This document shows positions 1 through 5,434 of a stretch of DNA of 5,434 nucleotides, one piece after another. The notes below the pieces were generated by a model. The model had not been told where the DNA came from. It saw nothing but the letters and a program-made list of their open reading frames with translations, and did no database searches. Origin of the DNA: Caldithrix sp964532875 (GTDB taxonomy: Bacteria > Calditrichota > Calditrichia > Calditrichales > Calditrichaceae). Each line of letters opens with the position of its first letter. The stretch's first letter is position 1. Location: the NCBI GenBank assembly GCA_964532875.1, contig CAZHIZ010000216.1, positions 1 through 5,434 on the forward strand, written 5' to 3'. A program made the translations under genes and the position numbers.

Positions 1-1
1 T

Positions 2-60
2 GTCCTCGTTGCCTCGATACGCCCCCCGCCTTTGGCGGGGGCCACTCGGCAACCGAGGAC
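2..60. other. Long GC-rich imperfect hairpin, unassigned
   Basis: Bases 2-13 pair with 48-60 as 12 base pairs with one bulged C (53 or 54). Inside this, bases 23-30 pair perfectly with 34-41 around a TTT loop. The two stems are separated by an asymmetric internal loop (about 14-22 and 42-47). An alternative small hairpin (CTCGG-CAA-CCGAG, 45-57) competes with the outer stem. No T-run follows directly, so a simple intrinsic terminator is unlikely. I do not recognise it as tRNA, 5S, 6S, SRP RNA or the 3' end of tmRNA. It could be the terminal stem of a non-coding RNA, a REP-like palindromic repeat, or an end structure of a small element. The window edge lies only one base away, so the structure may continue to the left. 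The pairing is seen in the sequence; any role is inference. Confidence 0.5.
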
Positions 61-156
61 TAATTGCGATTTCGGCTTTCCGAATGGCCCGGATGACCGG
101 ACAGATCGTTAGACGTCAATTTTTTTGCTCATAAATAAATCGGGTGGAACTAAACC
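61..156 (+). other. Leader region before the CBS gene, no firm signal
   Basis: This stretch separates the 5' hairpin from the CBS-protein gene. It contains a run of seven T (120-126) preceded by GACGTC, which gives only a weak stem (GAC/GTC), so a terminator here is doubtful. An A/T-rich stretch (131-139) could supply a -10 element (TAAATA, 132-137), but no convincing -35 box sits 16-18 bases upstream. The promoter of the CBS gene is therefore expected here but cannot be placed. A GTG at 144 is in frame with the gene but lies upstream of the Shine-Dalgarno sequence, so it is not a likely start. Confidence 0.3.
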
Positions 157-163
157 AAGGAGG
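157..163 (+). promoter_or_regulatory. Strong Shine-Dalgarno sequence that decides the CBS gene start
   Basis: AAGGAGG is a near-perfect anti-16S match. It ends 7 bases before the TTG at 171, which is ideal spacing. It is 16 bases from the ATG at 180 and lies inside the reading frame that would begin at GTG 144. It therefore supports TTG 171 as the start codon over both alternatives. Confidence 0.8.
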
Positions 164-170
164 ATTTGCC

Positions 171-611
171 TTGAAAACAATGCGAACGATTTTAACCCAA
201 AAAGGACACACGGTTTGGACAATTAGTCCGGAAGCTACCGTTTTGGAAGCCCTGAAAAAAATGGCCGATAAAAACGTGGGTGCTTTGTTGGTCATGGATG
301 AAAACGACGAGCATCTTTACGGCATCATTTCCGAACGCGATGTGGCTCGGAAATTGGATATTCAGGGCAGACGGGCTGCCGATACCAAAGTAAAAGAAAT
401 CATGACCCATGAAATTGTGGCTCTGGAACCGCAGCATACCGCGGAGGAGGCCATGGCCGTAATGATCGATAAACACATCCGCCATTTACCTGTCATCGAA
501 AACGATAAATTAATGGGCCTTATTTCCATCGGAGATGTGGTAAAAGCGGTTATTAAAGATCAAAAATTTACCATCGATCAATTGGTGAAATACATTGTAG
601 GCGAATATTAA
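171..611 (+). CDS. Two-CBS-domain protein
   Basis: The product is a small soluble protein of 146 residues made almost entirely of two CBS domains, which normally pair as a Bateman module and bind adenine nucleotides. CBS1 spans about residues 8-66, with GALLV at 37-41 and the ligand-site pattern GIISERD at 51-57. CBS2 spans about 74-130, with RHLPV at 104-108 and GLISIGD at 116-122. A short helical tail (131-146) follows, and there is no signal peptide or membrane segment. The opening (MKTxRxIL, KGHxVWxISPxATVxEAL) and the length resemble the stand-alone CBS-pair group that includes plant CBSX3 and many bacterial proteins. Start choice: TTG 171 is preferred because AAGGAGG lies 7 bases upstream. 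ATG 180 (143 residues) is the fallback, and GTG 144 would place the Shine-Dalgarno inside the gene. The gene stands alone and converges on lptG, with a terminator hairpin 16 bases past its stop. The CBS assignment is secure; the ligand and the regulated partner are unknown. Confidence 0.9.
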   Translation: MKTMRTILTQKGHTVWTISPEATVLEALKKMADKNVGALLVMDENDEHLYGIISERDVARKLDIQGRRAADTKVKEIMTHEIVALEPQHTAEEAMAVMIDKHIRHLPVIENDKLMGLISIGDVVKAVIKDQKFTIDQLVKYIVGEY

Positions 612-626
612 AATGAGCAAAGACAT

Positions 627-660
627 CGCAGGGCGTTTTTGCCATCCTGCGCTTCTTTTT
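627..660 (+). terminator. Intrinsic terminator of the CBS gene
   Basis: CGCAGG (627-632) pairs with CCTGCG (646-651). A possible inner GC/GC pairing shortens the loop. GCTTC and five T (656-660) follow on the plus strand. It begins 16 bases after the CBS stop codon, as expected for the end of a single-gene transcript. The stem is only six strong pairs and the T-run is interrupted near the stem, so this is a moderate rather than a textbook terminator. Confidence 0.6.
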
Positions 661-680
661 AAATTCCGAAAAAAATGATC

Positions 681-723
681 ATTAAAAAAATAATGGAACG
701 CAGAGCCATTTGTGCTCTGCGTT
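681..723 (-). terminator. Terminator hairpin downstream of lptG, possibly bidirectional
   Basis: AACGCAGAGC (697-706) pairs perfectly with GCTCTGCGTT (714-723) around a 7-base loop. It lies about 20 bases beyond the lptG stop. On the minus strand the stem is followed by CCATTA and then seven T (complement of 684-690), so the U-run is a few bases further off than ideal. On the plus strand TTTTA follows the stem, so it may also back up the CBS-gene terminator. The 10-bp perfect stem between convergent genes is the main support. Confidence 0.65.
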
Positions 724-743
724 TTACATTACAGCACATCTCG

Positions 744-1823
744 TTATTTGCGTACCCGCCACAAACCGATTAGTCCGAAACTCAGGAAAATTAAATTCCC
801 CAGCCAGGCTCCTAACAAGGGACTTAACGAACCTTGATGGCCCAATACCTGGCCGACACGAATAATAATGAAATAAGTAAAACTAATTCCCAAACTGATT
901 CCGAAATTCAGGCCCATGCCACCGCGTCGCTTGCGAGAGGCCAGAGGCGCACCTAACAAAACAACAATAAAATTGGCAAAGGGTAAGGAAATTTTCAAAT
1001 GCCGCTCCACCAACCACTTGCGCGGATCGGCACCTAAAGCCCGCAGTTCTTCAATGAAACGACTGAGCTCGGTGTAACTCATTTCTTCCGGTTTCTTTTG
1101 CACCACGGCCAGATCATCCGGCTTAATATCCAGCGTGGCCAAAACCGAATCGGATCGCTGGGACAGCGTCTCTTTTGAACCGTTAAAATCGCGAACCGTA
1201 ACATCGATTAGCTTCCAAACACTATCCTGCCAAACCATCTTACGCGCATCAATGCGTTCTACCAAAGACGGCCCATTAAAGGTCTTAATGCTCACTTGCA
1301 TCGCCGTATTGGTGCTTCCGTTAAAATAACGGGCACTAAATGTTTTCTCGGAAGACAATTGTAAAAAGACATTCGCCCGCGATCGGAATTTGGGCCGTGG
1401 CTCTTTATCCACCTGATAACGCTTGATATCAAAGCGCTTTTGATTAGCGTAAGGAACCGTAATTTCATTGAAAAAGAAAGCCAGCACACTGATGAGCAAA
1501 CCAACGATAAACAGCGGAAGCAATGTGCGAAACAAGCTGATGCCCGCCGAAAGCAAGGCAACGATTTCATTGTGGGCGGCCATGGCCGATAGGGTAAACA
1601 AGGTGGCCAACAACATGGCCACGGGTAAAGTCAAACTGATTATGTAGGGAATGTAATACACATAATAAAAAAAGACCTGGGAAAAGGTAGCATTGTGATC
1701 TAAAAAGTGCGAAATATTTTCAATGAGATCCACCACGATGAAAATAACAATCCAGGCCAGAATCCCGAGCAGCAAATTGATGGTGAAGCGTTTTAAAAGA
1801 TATCGATCCAGAGCATTTAACAT
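744..1823 (-). CDS. lptG: LPS export permease LptG (YjgP/YjgQ family)
   Basis: LptG pairs with LptF as the membrane part of the LptB2FG(C) ABC transporter, which extracts lipopolysaccharide from the outer leaflet of the inner membrane and passes it to the periplasmic bridge. The 359-residue product has the family's usual length and layout. Three N-terminal membrane segments (about 11-34, 53-76 and 99-119) come first, followed by a periplasmic beta-rich domain (about 125-245). Three C-terminal segments (about 274-294, 303-324 and 331-354) complete it. Family hallmarks are LDRYLLKRF at the N-terminus, the cytoplasmic HNEIVALLSAGIS stretch (84-95) and PFANFIVVLLGAPLASRKRRGG (281-302, written here in part as the LGAPL core at 290-294). 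The ATG is preferred because it places LDRYLLKRF at the normal distance; a weak GGAA lies 8 bases upstream. It is the second gene after lptF, 101 bp away. LptG rather than LptF is inferred from gene order and the compact length; the two are paralogues, so the exact label is slightly less certain than the family. Confidence 0.88.
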   Translation of the reverse strand: MLNALDRYLLKRFTINLLLGILAWIVIFIVVDLIENISHFLDHNATFSQVFFYYVYYIPYIISLTLPVAMLLATLFTLSAMAAHNEIVALLSAGISLFRTLLPLFIVGLLISVLAFFFNEITVPYANQKRFDIKRYQVDKEPRPKFRSRANVFLQLSSEKTFSARYFNGSTNTAMQVSIKTFNGPSLVERIDARKMVWQDSVWKLIDVTVRDFNGSKETLSQRSDSVLATLDIKPDDLAVVQKKPEEMSYTELSRFIEELRALGADPRKWLVERHLKISLPFANFIVVLLGAPLASRKRRGGMGLNFGISLGISFTYFIIIRVGQVLGHQGSLSPLLGAWLGNLIFLSFGLIGLWRVRK

Positions 1824-1924
1824 ATTAATTTCCGCAATATTAATGAAAATAATCTTGTCCGGCGAAACATCCGATCGGGCCGAAGCAAAGCCTACCGTTT
1901 CCAGTTCTGGTCACAACTTTAATC
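1824..1924 (-). other. lptF-lptG intergenic spacer
   Basis: The gap of 101 bp is longer than usual for lptF-lptG pairs, which are often nearly abutting. The lptG frame stays open through most of it, back to a TGA near 1908, but it has no ATG, GTG or TTG before the annotated start. Just before lptG the minus strand reads ATTAAT, ATTGCGGAA, ATTAAT. The two ATTAAT copies (1824-1829 and 1839-1844) could form a weak six-pair A/U hairpin with the GGAA ribosome-binding sequence in its loop. A TTGTGA near the lptF stop resembles a -35 box but has only a poor TAGGCT as partner, so a separate lptG promoter is not supported. No terminator is seen, so co-transcription with lptF is likely. Confidence 0.4.
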
Positions 1925-3388
1925 TTATGCCGGTGTTTGGGATTTCTTTTGCCAAAACTTCAATAAATGTCCCCAGCGTTCCCAATCGATGAACGAAGTT
2001 TCTTTAACAGTTTTGTAAGTCAGATAAAGCCCGGCAGCCCCGACCAAAAAATTAGCGGCCCACATGGCCCAAAAGGGGCTGATGTATTGCCGATCGGCCA
2101 GGTCTTCCCCACCGATTAAAAAAACCCAATACAATAAAAAGAAGCCGATGCTTAAGCTCATGCCGACTCCCATGCCTCCTTTTCGCGCCATAATACCTAA
2201 AGGCGCTCCGATAAGCACAAAAACGATGCTGGCAAAGGGGATGGAAAATTTTTTGTAAATTTCCACCCAGAATTTGTCCATGGCCCGTTCCTGCATATTC
2301 AAAAAACTGACATTGGTCCGTGCCTGATGGTAAAATCGATCCGCAATGCGGGCCGCCTTAATTCGGGCCGATCGCCATTGAGACGGACTAACGATTTTTA
2401 AAATGGAATCACTTTGCACGGCCCGTAAAGAAGAATCGCTTAAAGTTAGCAAGCGATTAACATCGGCTAAATTTTGTTTGATGATCTGAGCAAAACGCTG
2501 TTTACGCACTTTGTACTGGTGCTTGTAATATTCCACCTTGCGATGCATCATGGCAATGGTCATTTCCCGATCGCTGCGATCCGCATCCTTGCGTTGTTCG
2601 AACAGAAAATCGCTGGCCGGAATGTACACTACCTGTCGTTCGAATGTGGAACGTTCGTATTCGCTTAATTTTTGGCGATTCAATTTGTGGAACTCGCCGT
2701 TGAACAGGGTAAAGACCAAACTTTTCCGCTGTTTGGAATAGGTCATGTACCCTTCCCTGGCGGTAATGGTCACATCCACTTCCGGATCGCTTTGATCAAA
2801 AATCGTAACATCCACCAAACGGTCGGTCTCGGGCTTACCCTGATATTCGGGCCCCAAAAGATTCGACAGATCCAACCACTCCTGCGCCAGGGGACGTTGA
2901 ATTTTACTGACTACAATCGTGTAACGATCGACCGTGTAAAAAATATTCGGTTCCAGTTGCAGGGTCGGTTTCTTTTGCCGAATGGAACGCAACATCAATT
3001 TGGCCTGATGATTGGACTCCGACAAGATCTGATCGTTAAAATAAATCATGATGATCATCAAAACGAAAGCGGCGTACAAGGCCGGCCGAATGATGCGGTA
3101 CAAGCTAATGCCACTGGATTTAAGGATGGTGATCTCGTTATCGGATGACAGGCGCCCGAAGGCCATGAGCACCGCCACCAGAGTGGCCATGGGCACGGCC
3201 AGAGCAACCATCCAGGGCAAATTAAACAAAATAAGCTTGGCGATGATCAGCGCGGAAAGTCCCTTGCCGAAAATCTGCCCGATGTAGCGCACCAGAAAAT
3301 TCATCAACAAAATGAACATGATCACCGAAAGCCCCATAAAAAAGGGACCGATGTGTTCTTTGATAATATATCGATAGAGAATTTTCAT
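1925..3388 (-). CDS. lptF: LPS export permease LptF (YjgP/YjgQ family), with enlarged insertion
   Basis: This is the partner permease of LptG in the LPS transporter. The 487-residue product shows the same plan: membrane segments at about 12-36, 53-77 and 100-118, a periplasmic beta domain from about 122 to 260, then segments at about 376-398, 404-425 and 436-458. Conserved features are SSDNEITILKSSGISLYR (81-98) in the first cytoplasmic loop and PFASIVFVLIGAPLGIMARK (384-403). The protein is about 120 residues longer than typical proteobacterial LptF. Much of the excess is a charged, helix-prone stretch at about 265-370, rich in K, R and Q, between the beta domain and the fourth membrane segment. 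A further 25-30 residue basic tail ends the protein. Longer LptF versions are usual in Bacteroidota-type lineages, so this is probably a lineage trait. The ATG start is supported by the YRYIIKEH opening, but its ribosome site is weak (GCGGAAAG). It is the first gene of the pair, downstream of a terminator, so it likely has its own promoter. Confidence 0.88.
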   Translation of the reverse strand: MKILYRYIIKEHIGPFFMGLSVIMFILLMNFLVRYIGQIFGKGLSALIIAKLILFNLPWMVALAVPMATLVAVLMAFGRLSSDNEITILKSSGISLYRIIRPALYAAFVLMIIMIYFNDQILSESNHQAKLMLRSIRQKKPTLQLEPNIFYTVDRYTIVVSKIQRPLAQEWLDLSNLLGPEYQGKPETDRLVDVTIFDQSDPEVDVTITAREGYMTYSKQRKSLVFTLFNGEFHKLNRQKLSEYERSTFERQVVYIPASDFLFEQRKDADRSDREMTIAMMHRKVEYYKHQYKVRKQRFAQIIKQNLADVNRLLTLSDSSLRAVQSDSILKIVSPSQWRSARIKAARIADRFYHQARTNVSFLNMQERAMDKFWVEIYKKFSIPFASIVFVLIGAPLGIMARKGGMGVGMSLSIGFFLLYWVFLIGGEDLADRQYISPFWAMWAANFLVGAAGLYLTYKTVKETSFIDWERWGHLLKFWQKKSQTPA

Positions 3389-3477
3389 GACTTTCCGCTA
3401 ATTAAATTCTTCGCATAGCCCAAATATAATGAAAATATCAACGCAGGGCTATTTTGCCCGACTACCGTCATCTTATG
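3389..3477 (-). promoter_or_regulatory. lptF: Probable lptFG promoter region, boxes uncertain
   Basis: This segment lies between the upstream gene's terminator and the lptF start, so a promoter is expected here. On the minus strand TTGATA (3441-3436) could be a -35 box, but the hexamer 17 bases downstream (CTATGC, 3418-3413) is a poor -10. TATATTTG (3428-3421) matches the Bacteroidota -7 pattern TAnnTTTG and would give a leader of about 27 bases, but no -33 TTTG is found at the right distance. Either is possible; neither is firm. A short GGGC-AAAATA-GCCC hairpin lies just upstream (about 3446-3459). Confidence 0.3.
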
Positions 3478-3502
3478 AAAAATCCCGGGGAGATTCCCGG
3501 GA
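3478..3502 (-). terminator. Intrinsic terminator of the secreted-protein gene
   Basis: On the minus strand TCCCGGG (3502-3496) pairs with CCCGGGA (3489-3483) around a 6-base loop. Five T follow at once (complement of 3478-3482). This is the cleanest terminator in the window. It lies about 112 bases past the stop of the secreted-protein gene, leaving a long 3' untranslated stretch, and it separates that gene from lptF. There is no matching T-run on the plus strand. Confidence 0.82.
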
Positions 3503-3614
3503 ATTGAAATCTTTGTTTGGCAACCCTGGCTTAGAGCAGATTTTCATCTCTGATAAATTAACAACAATTTCTATTTTTAACCGATTGTGCCGGAAGCAAG
3601 GCCCCGGAATCATA
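3503..3614 (-). other. 3' untranslated stretch of the secreted-protein gene
   Basis: These 112 bases lie between the stop codon and the terminator hairpin. They are A/T-rich in the middle and show no gene with good support. A 24-codon reading frame (ATG at 3547, stop at 3473) runs into the terminator and lacks a good ribosome site, so it is not called. Confidence 0.4.
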
Positions 3615-5434
3615 TTAGCGCAAAAGAATCATTTTGCGCACGGCGGAATAGCCTTCCCCCGTTTGTAATCGGTAAAAATAAACACCGCTGGGCCATTCGG
3701 CAGCCTTAAAGGTTACCCGATAGCGACCGCTGCGTTGACGCGCATGTACAAGATCCTTTACCTTTTGGCCCAATACATTGTAAACGCTTAACTGTACCAT
3801 GGTCTCACCGTTTGCCTTGAGCACATAGGGGATGGTGGTTTGCGGATTAAACGGATTGGGATAATTGGCCATCAGGGTTGTCGTTAAAGGCAGCCTGGCT
3901 CCCGGCTCTAACGCCGTAACTCCTGTTGTCCAGTCGATCGAACGAAGCAAAACATTCTCCCGCGAGGCGTCACCATCGATTTCTTCGAAACTAATACCGT
4001 AAAACACCGTGCGCGAGGTATCGTTATCGAAACGTACTGCGGCGATTTTGTCGTTGTTGTAAGTAAAAACCGGCAGGGCATGTTCCAGCGGCTGTAAAGC
4101 ATCGGGCAATAAATTGTTAAAACCGTAAGGTCGCGCCAATTCGAAAGACAAACCGTGACCAATGGGATCGCCGCTAACGCCGATCATTTTGGTTCCTTTG
4201 GAATTGTCTTCCAGATAGCCTACCCCGAATTGTTTTTTGAGCAGGGCTTCGGCTTCCGCAAAATGACTTATGCCCGTGGAATCGAACACATCCCAGGCCA
4301 CATCCTGACCAAACACTATGGCGTTCCCGCCTTTACTTAAATAAGTGTTTAAGAGCTGCACATCGTCCGGCGTAAAAGCCGGAAAAGCCCAGGAGGCATT
4401 CCACAGAATCAATTTGTACGTATTCAAATCGGCATGTTGCGTCAGATCGTTTAAATAGGTTTCTTCCACACAAATGTAATTGTAATGATGGGCATCCAGA
4501 ATTTTGGTGAAATTCTTTTCGTAAGATGCGCCGCCATCATCATCCACTAACAAAATGTCCGCATTCTGCGGCACCATGCCCTTAAAGGACACACCATAGC
4601 CGTAGCCGTAACCTTCGCCGTAAAAGCCGTCATCATCGTCATTTTCGGAGAAAATCGTAATACTGCCGGTACCACTTGCCCCGCTTTGCACCTGCAGTTC
4701 GAAACGGGCCGTATCGCCGGGCAAAATTTGCAGCGGTATCTGTGAGTTGGTTTCTTCTCCCGCTTTTAGTTGGAAATTCCAATCCGACGGGGCGTTCTTG
4801 TTTTTTAGCAAGAGCGTAACGTGAACCGTATCCGGCGTATCGTTGACAATAAAATACGGAATAAGGCGGGTTTGTCCGGCATTGAAAAAAACCAAACTGG
4901 GATTGGGATCGGAAATGATGGTTGTGGGAAAATGCATGGCCGCCTGCAAAACTTCTTTGGTCAAATCGGATTGTACCCAGGCCACAACTCCCATATCGCC
5001 GCTGTCCCAATCATTTTCCATGGCCGTGGAGAAATCAAAAGAAAGCGTGTCGCCCAGTGACAACGAATCCAAAGACGTCCCTATGGCGCTGGGCAGCATT
5101 TTGCGCAATACTTCGGCAAAATCTTTTTCGCCATTGCTGCCGGGAGGGCTAGCATAGCTGACCATGCGCTGGGTGACGGCCACCCGCAAATAGAGTTTGC
5201 CTTCTGAAATGGAATCCACCGGAATCAGGGTTACGTGGGCTTTAAGGGAATCGTCCGTAACCGAAGCCTTAATGTGGATTTTCAACGGCGACGGTTTGGC
5301 CAGACGGGCCAGCATCTGTTCTTCCATAGCGGCGGGATTGGACGGCACGCCTTCCAGTTTCCCGTCCATCACGTAATTGGGTACCCCACTGATATTGTAA
5401 TAATGGATGCGATTAATGCAGTCGTCCTTGGCCG
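3615..5434 (-). CDS. Modular secreted protein with Omp28-like N-terminal part and T9SS sorting domain (5' end outside window)
   Basis: The gene is partial: its frame is open through the window edge, so the signal peptide and true start lie beyond 5434. There are 605 residues inside the window (numbered from the edge), in this order. Residues 1-24 (NRIHYYNISGVPNYVMDG) look like the end of a thioredoxin-like fold, with GVP as the expected cis-proline site. About 45-175 is a beta domain with the phrase PPGSNGEKDF (96-105) followed by LRKMLP, resembling Omp28-type outer-membrane proteins. About 175-262 is an Ig-like segment, followed by an Asp/Gly/Tyr linker. About 290-500 is an alpha/beta domain opening with ADILLVDDDGG and containing GGNAIVFGQD (368-377). 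It resembles glutamine-amidotransferase-like folds but shows no cysteine at the nucleophile position, so it is probably non-catalytic. About 520-605 is a T9SS type A sorting domain (NYPNPFNPQTTI, VYNVLGQKV, SGVYFYRL, KMILLR). The product is likely exported and anchored or released at the cell surface; its function is unknown. The GTG at 5372 is an internal codon, not the start. The gene ends before a strong terminator and appears independent of lptFG. Confidence 0.85.
   Translation of the reverse strand, partial: AKDDCINRIHYYNISGVPNYVMDGKLEGVPSNPAAMEEQMLARLAKPSPLKIHIKASVTDDSLKAHVTLIPVDSISEGKLYLRVAVTQRMVSYASPPGSNGEKDFAEVLRKMLPSAIGTSLDSLSLGDTLSFDFSTAMENDWDSGDMGVVAWVQSDLTKEVLQAAMHFPTTIISDPNPSLVFFNAGQTRLIPYFIVNDTPDTVHVTLLLKNKNAPSDWNFQLKAGEETNSQIPLQILPGDTARFELQVQSGASGTGSITIFSENDDDDGFYGEGYGYGYGVSFKGMVPQNADILLVDDDGGASYEKNFTKILDAHHYNYICVEETYLNDLTQHADLNTYKLILWNASWAFPAFTPDDVQLLNTYLSKGGNAIVFGQDVAWDVFDSTGISHFAEAEALLKKQFGVGYLEDNSKGTKMIGVSGDPIGHGLSFELARPYGFNNLLPDALQPLEHALPVFTYNNDKIAAVRFDNDTSRTVFYGISFEEIDGDASRENVLLRSIDWTTGVTALEPGARLPLTTTLMANYPNPFNPQTTIPYVLKANGETMVQLSVYNVLGQKVKDLVHARQRSGRYRVTFKAAEWPSGVYFYRLQTGEGYSAVRKMILLR
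4587..4649 (-). other. Asp-rich then Gly-Tyr-rich linker in the secreted protein
   Basis: The encoded stretch reads SENDDDDGFYGEGYGYGYG: four aspartates in a row, then alternating Gly and Tyr. At DNA level the GY repeats come from near-identical six-base units. It sits between the Ig-like segment and the DDDGG alpha/beta domain, so it is best read as a flexible interdomain linker. The acidic cluster might bind calcium, but no canonical DxDxDG loop is seen. Confidence 0.55.

Noticed and set aside
2..60. Integron attC site or CRISPR repeat
   Set aside because: No GTTRRRY/RYYYAAC core sites and no second copy with spacers are present in the window.
94..126. Possible terminator before the CBS gene (TGAC...GTCA then seven T)
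   Set aside because: The stem has at most four pairs with a long unpaired loop; the T-run alone is not enough.
2672..3148. 158-codon plus-strand frame opposite lptF
   Set aside because: It lies entirely antisense to a well-supported LptF, in which the conserved membrane segments and motifs are clear; it is a shadow frame.
3473..3547. 24-codon minus-strand reading frame ending in the terminator
   Set aside because: Weak ribosome site, very short, and half of it is the terminator stem; best explained by chance.
3429..3668. 79-codon plus-strand reading frame across the gap upstream of lptF, with a TATAAT just before its ATG
   Set aside because: It runs through the minus-strand terminator hairpin, overlaps the end of the secreted-protein gene, has no Shine-Dalgarno sequence, and its TATAAT overlaps the proposed start. 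No recognisable protein features.
4639..5010. 123-codon minus-strand frame inside the secreted-protein gene
   Set aside because: It is an alternative frame of a gene whose main frame has coherent domains throughout; no frameshift is needed.

Overview
The window is an ordinary-looking piece of a Gram-negative (diderm) bacterial chromosome with moderate GC and dense coding. Two signals point to the FCB side of the tree (Calditrichota, Ignavibacteria, Bacteroidota or relatives). One is a secreted protein ending in a type IX secretion (T9SS) type A sorting domain with the typical NYPNPFNPxTTI and SGVYFYRL motifs. The other is an LptF with a long helical insertion. A Caldithrix-like host is a reasonable guess from protein style, but the window does not prove it.

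Layout: bases 2-60 can form a long, GC-rich imperfect hairpin of unknown role. A short leader follows, then a plus-strand gene (171-611) for a two-CBS-domain protein that probably starts at TTG behind a strong Shine-Dalgarno sequence. This gene converges on the minus-strand lptF-lptG pair. The 132-bp gap between them holds two terminator-like hairpins, one suited to each direction. lptF (1925-3388) is transcribed first and lptG (744-1823) second, with a 101-bp spacer. Upstream of lptF, a 226-bp gap contains a good minus-strand intrinsic terminator (3478-3502). The last gene (3615 to the window end, minus strand) ends before that terminator. It is a large modular secreted protein whose N-terminus lies outside the window.

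How the genes work together: LptF and LptG are the two permease subunits of the LptB2FG(C) transporter, which extracts lipopolysaccharide from the inner membrane. The secreted protein would also depend on the cell envelope, through Sec export and a T9SS-type outer-membrane route, but nothing links it functionally to lptFG. The terminator between them suggests separate transcription units. The CBS protein is likely a soluble adenine-nucleotide sensor with no visible partner here.

No mobile element, CRISPR array, tRNA or rRNA, or clear new multi-gene system was found. The items most worth a second look are the 5' hairpin and the domain mix of the truncated secreted protein.
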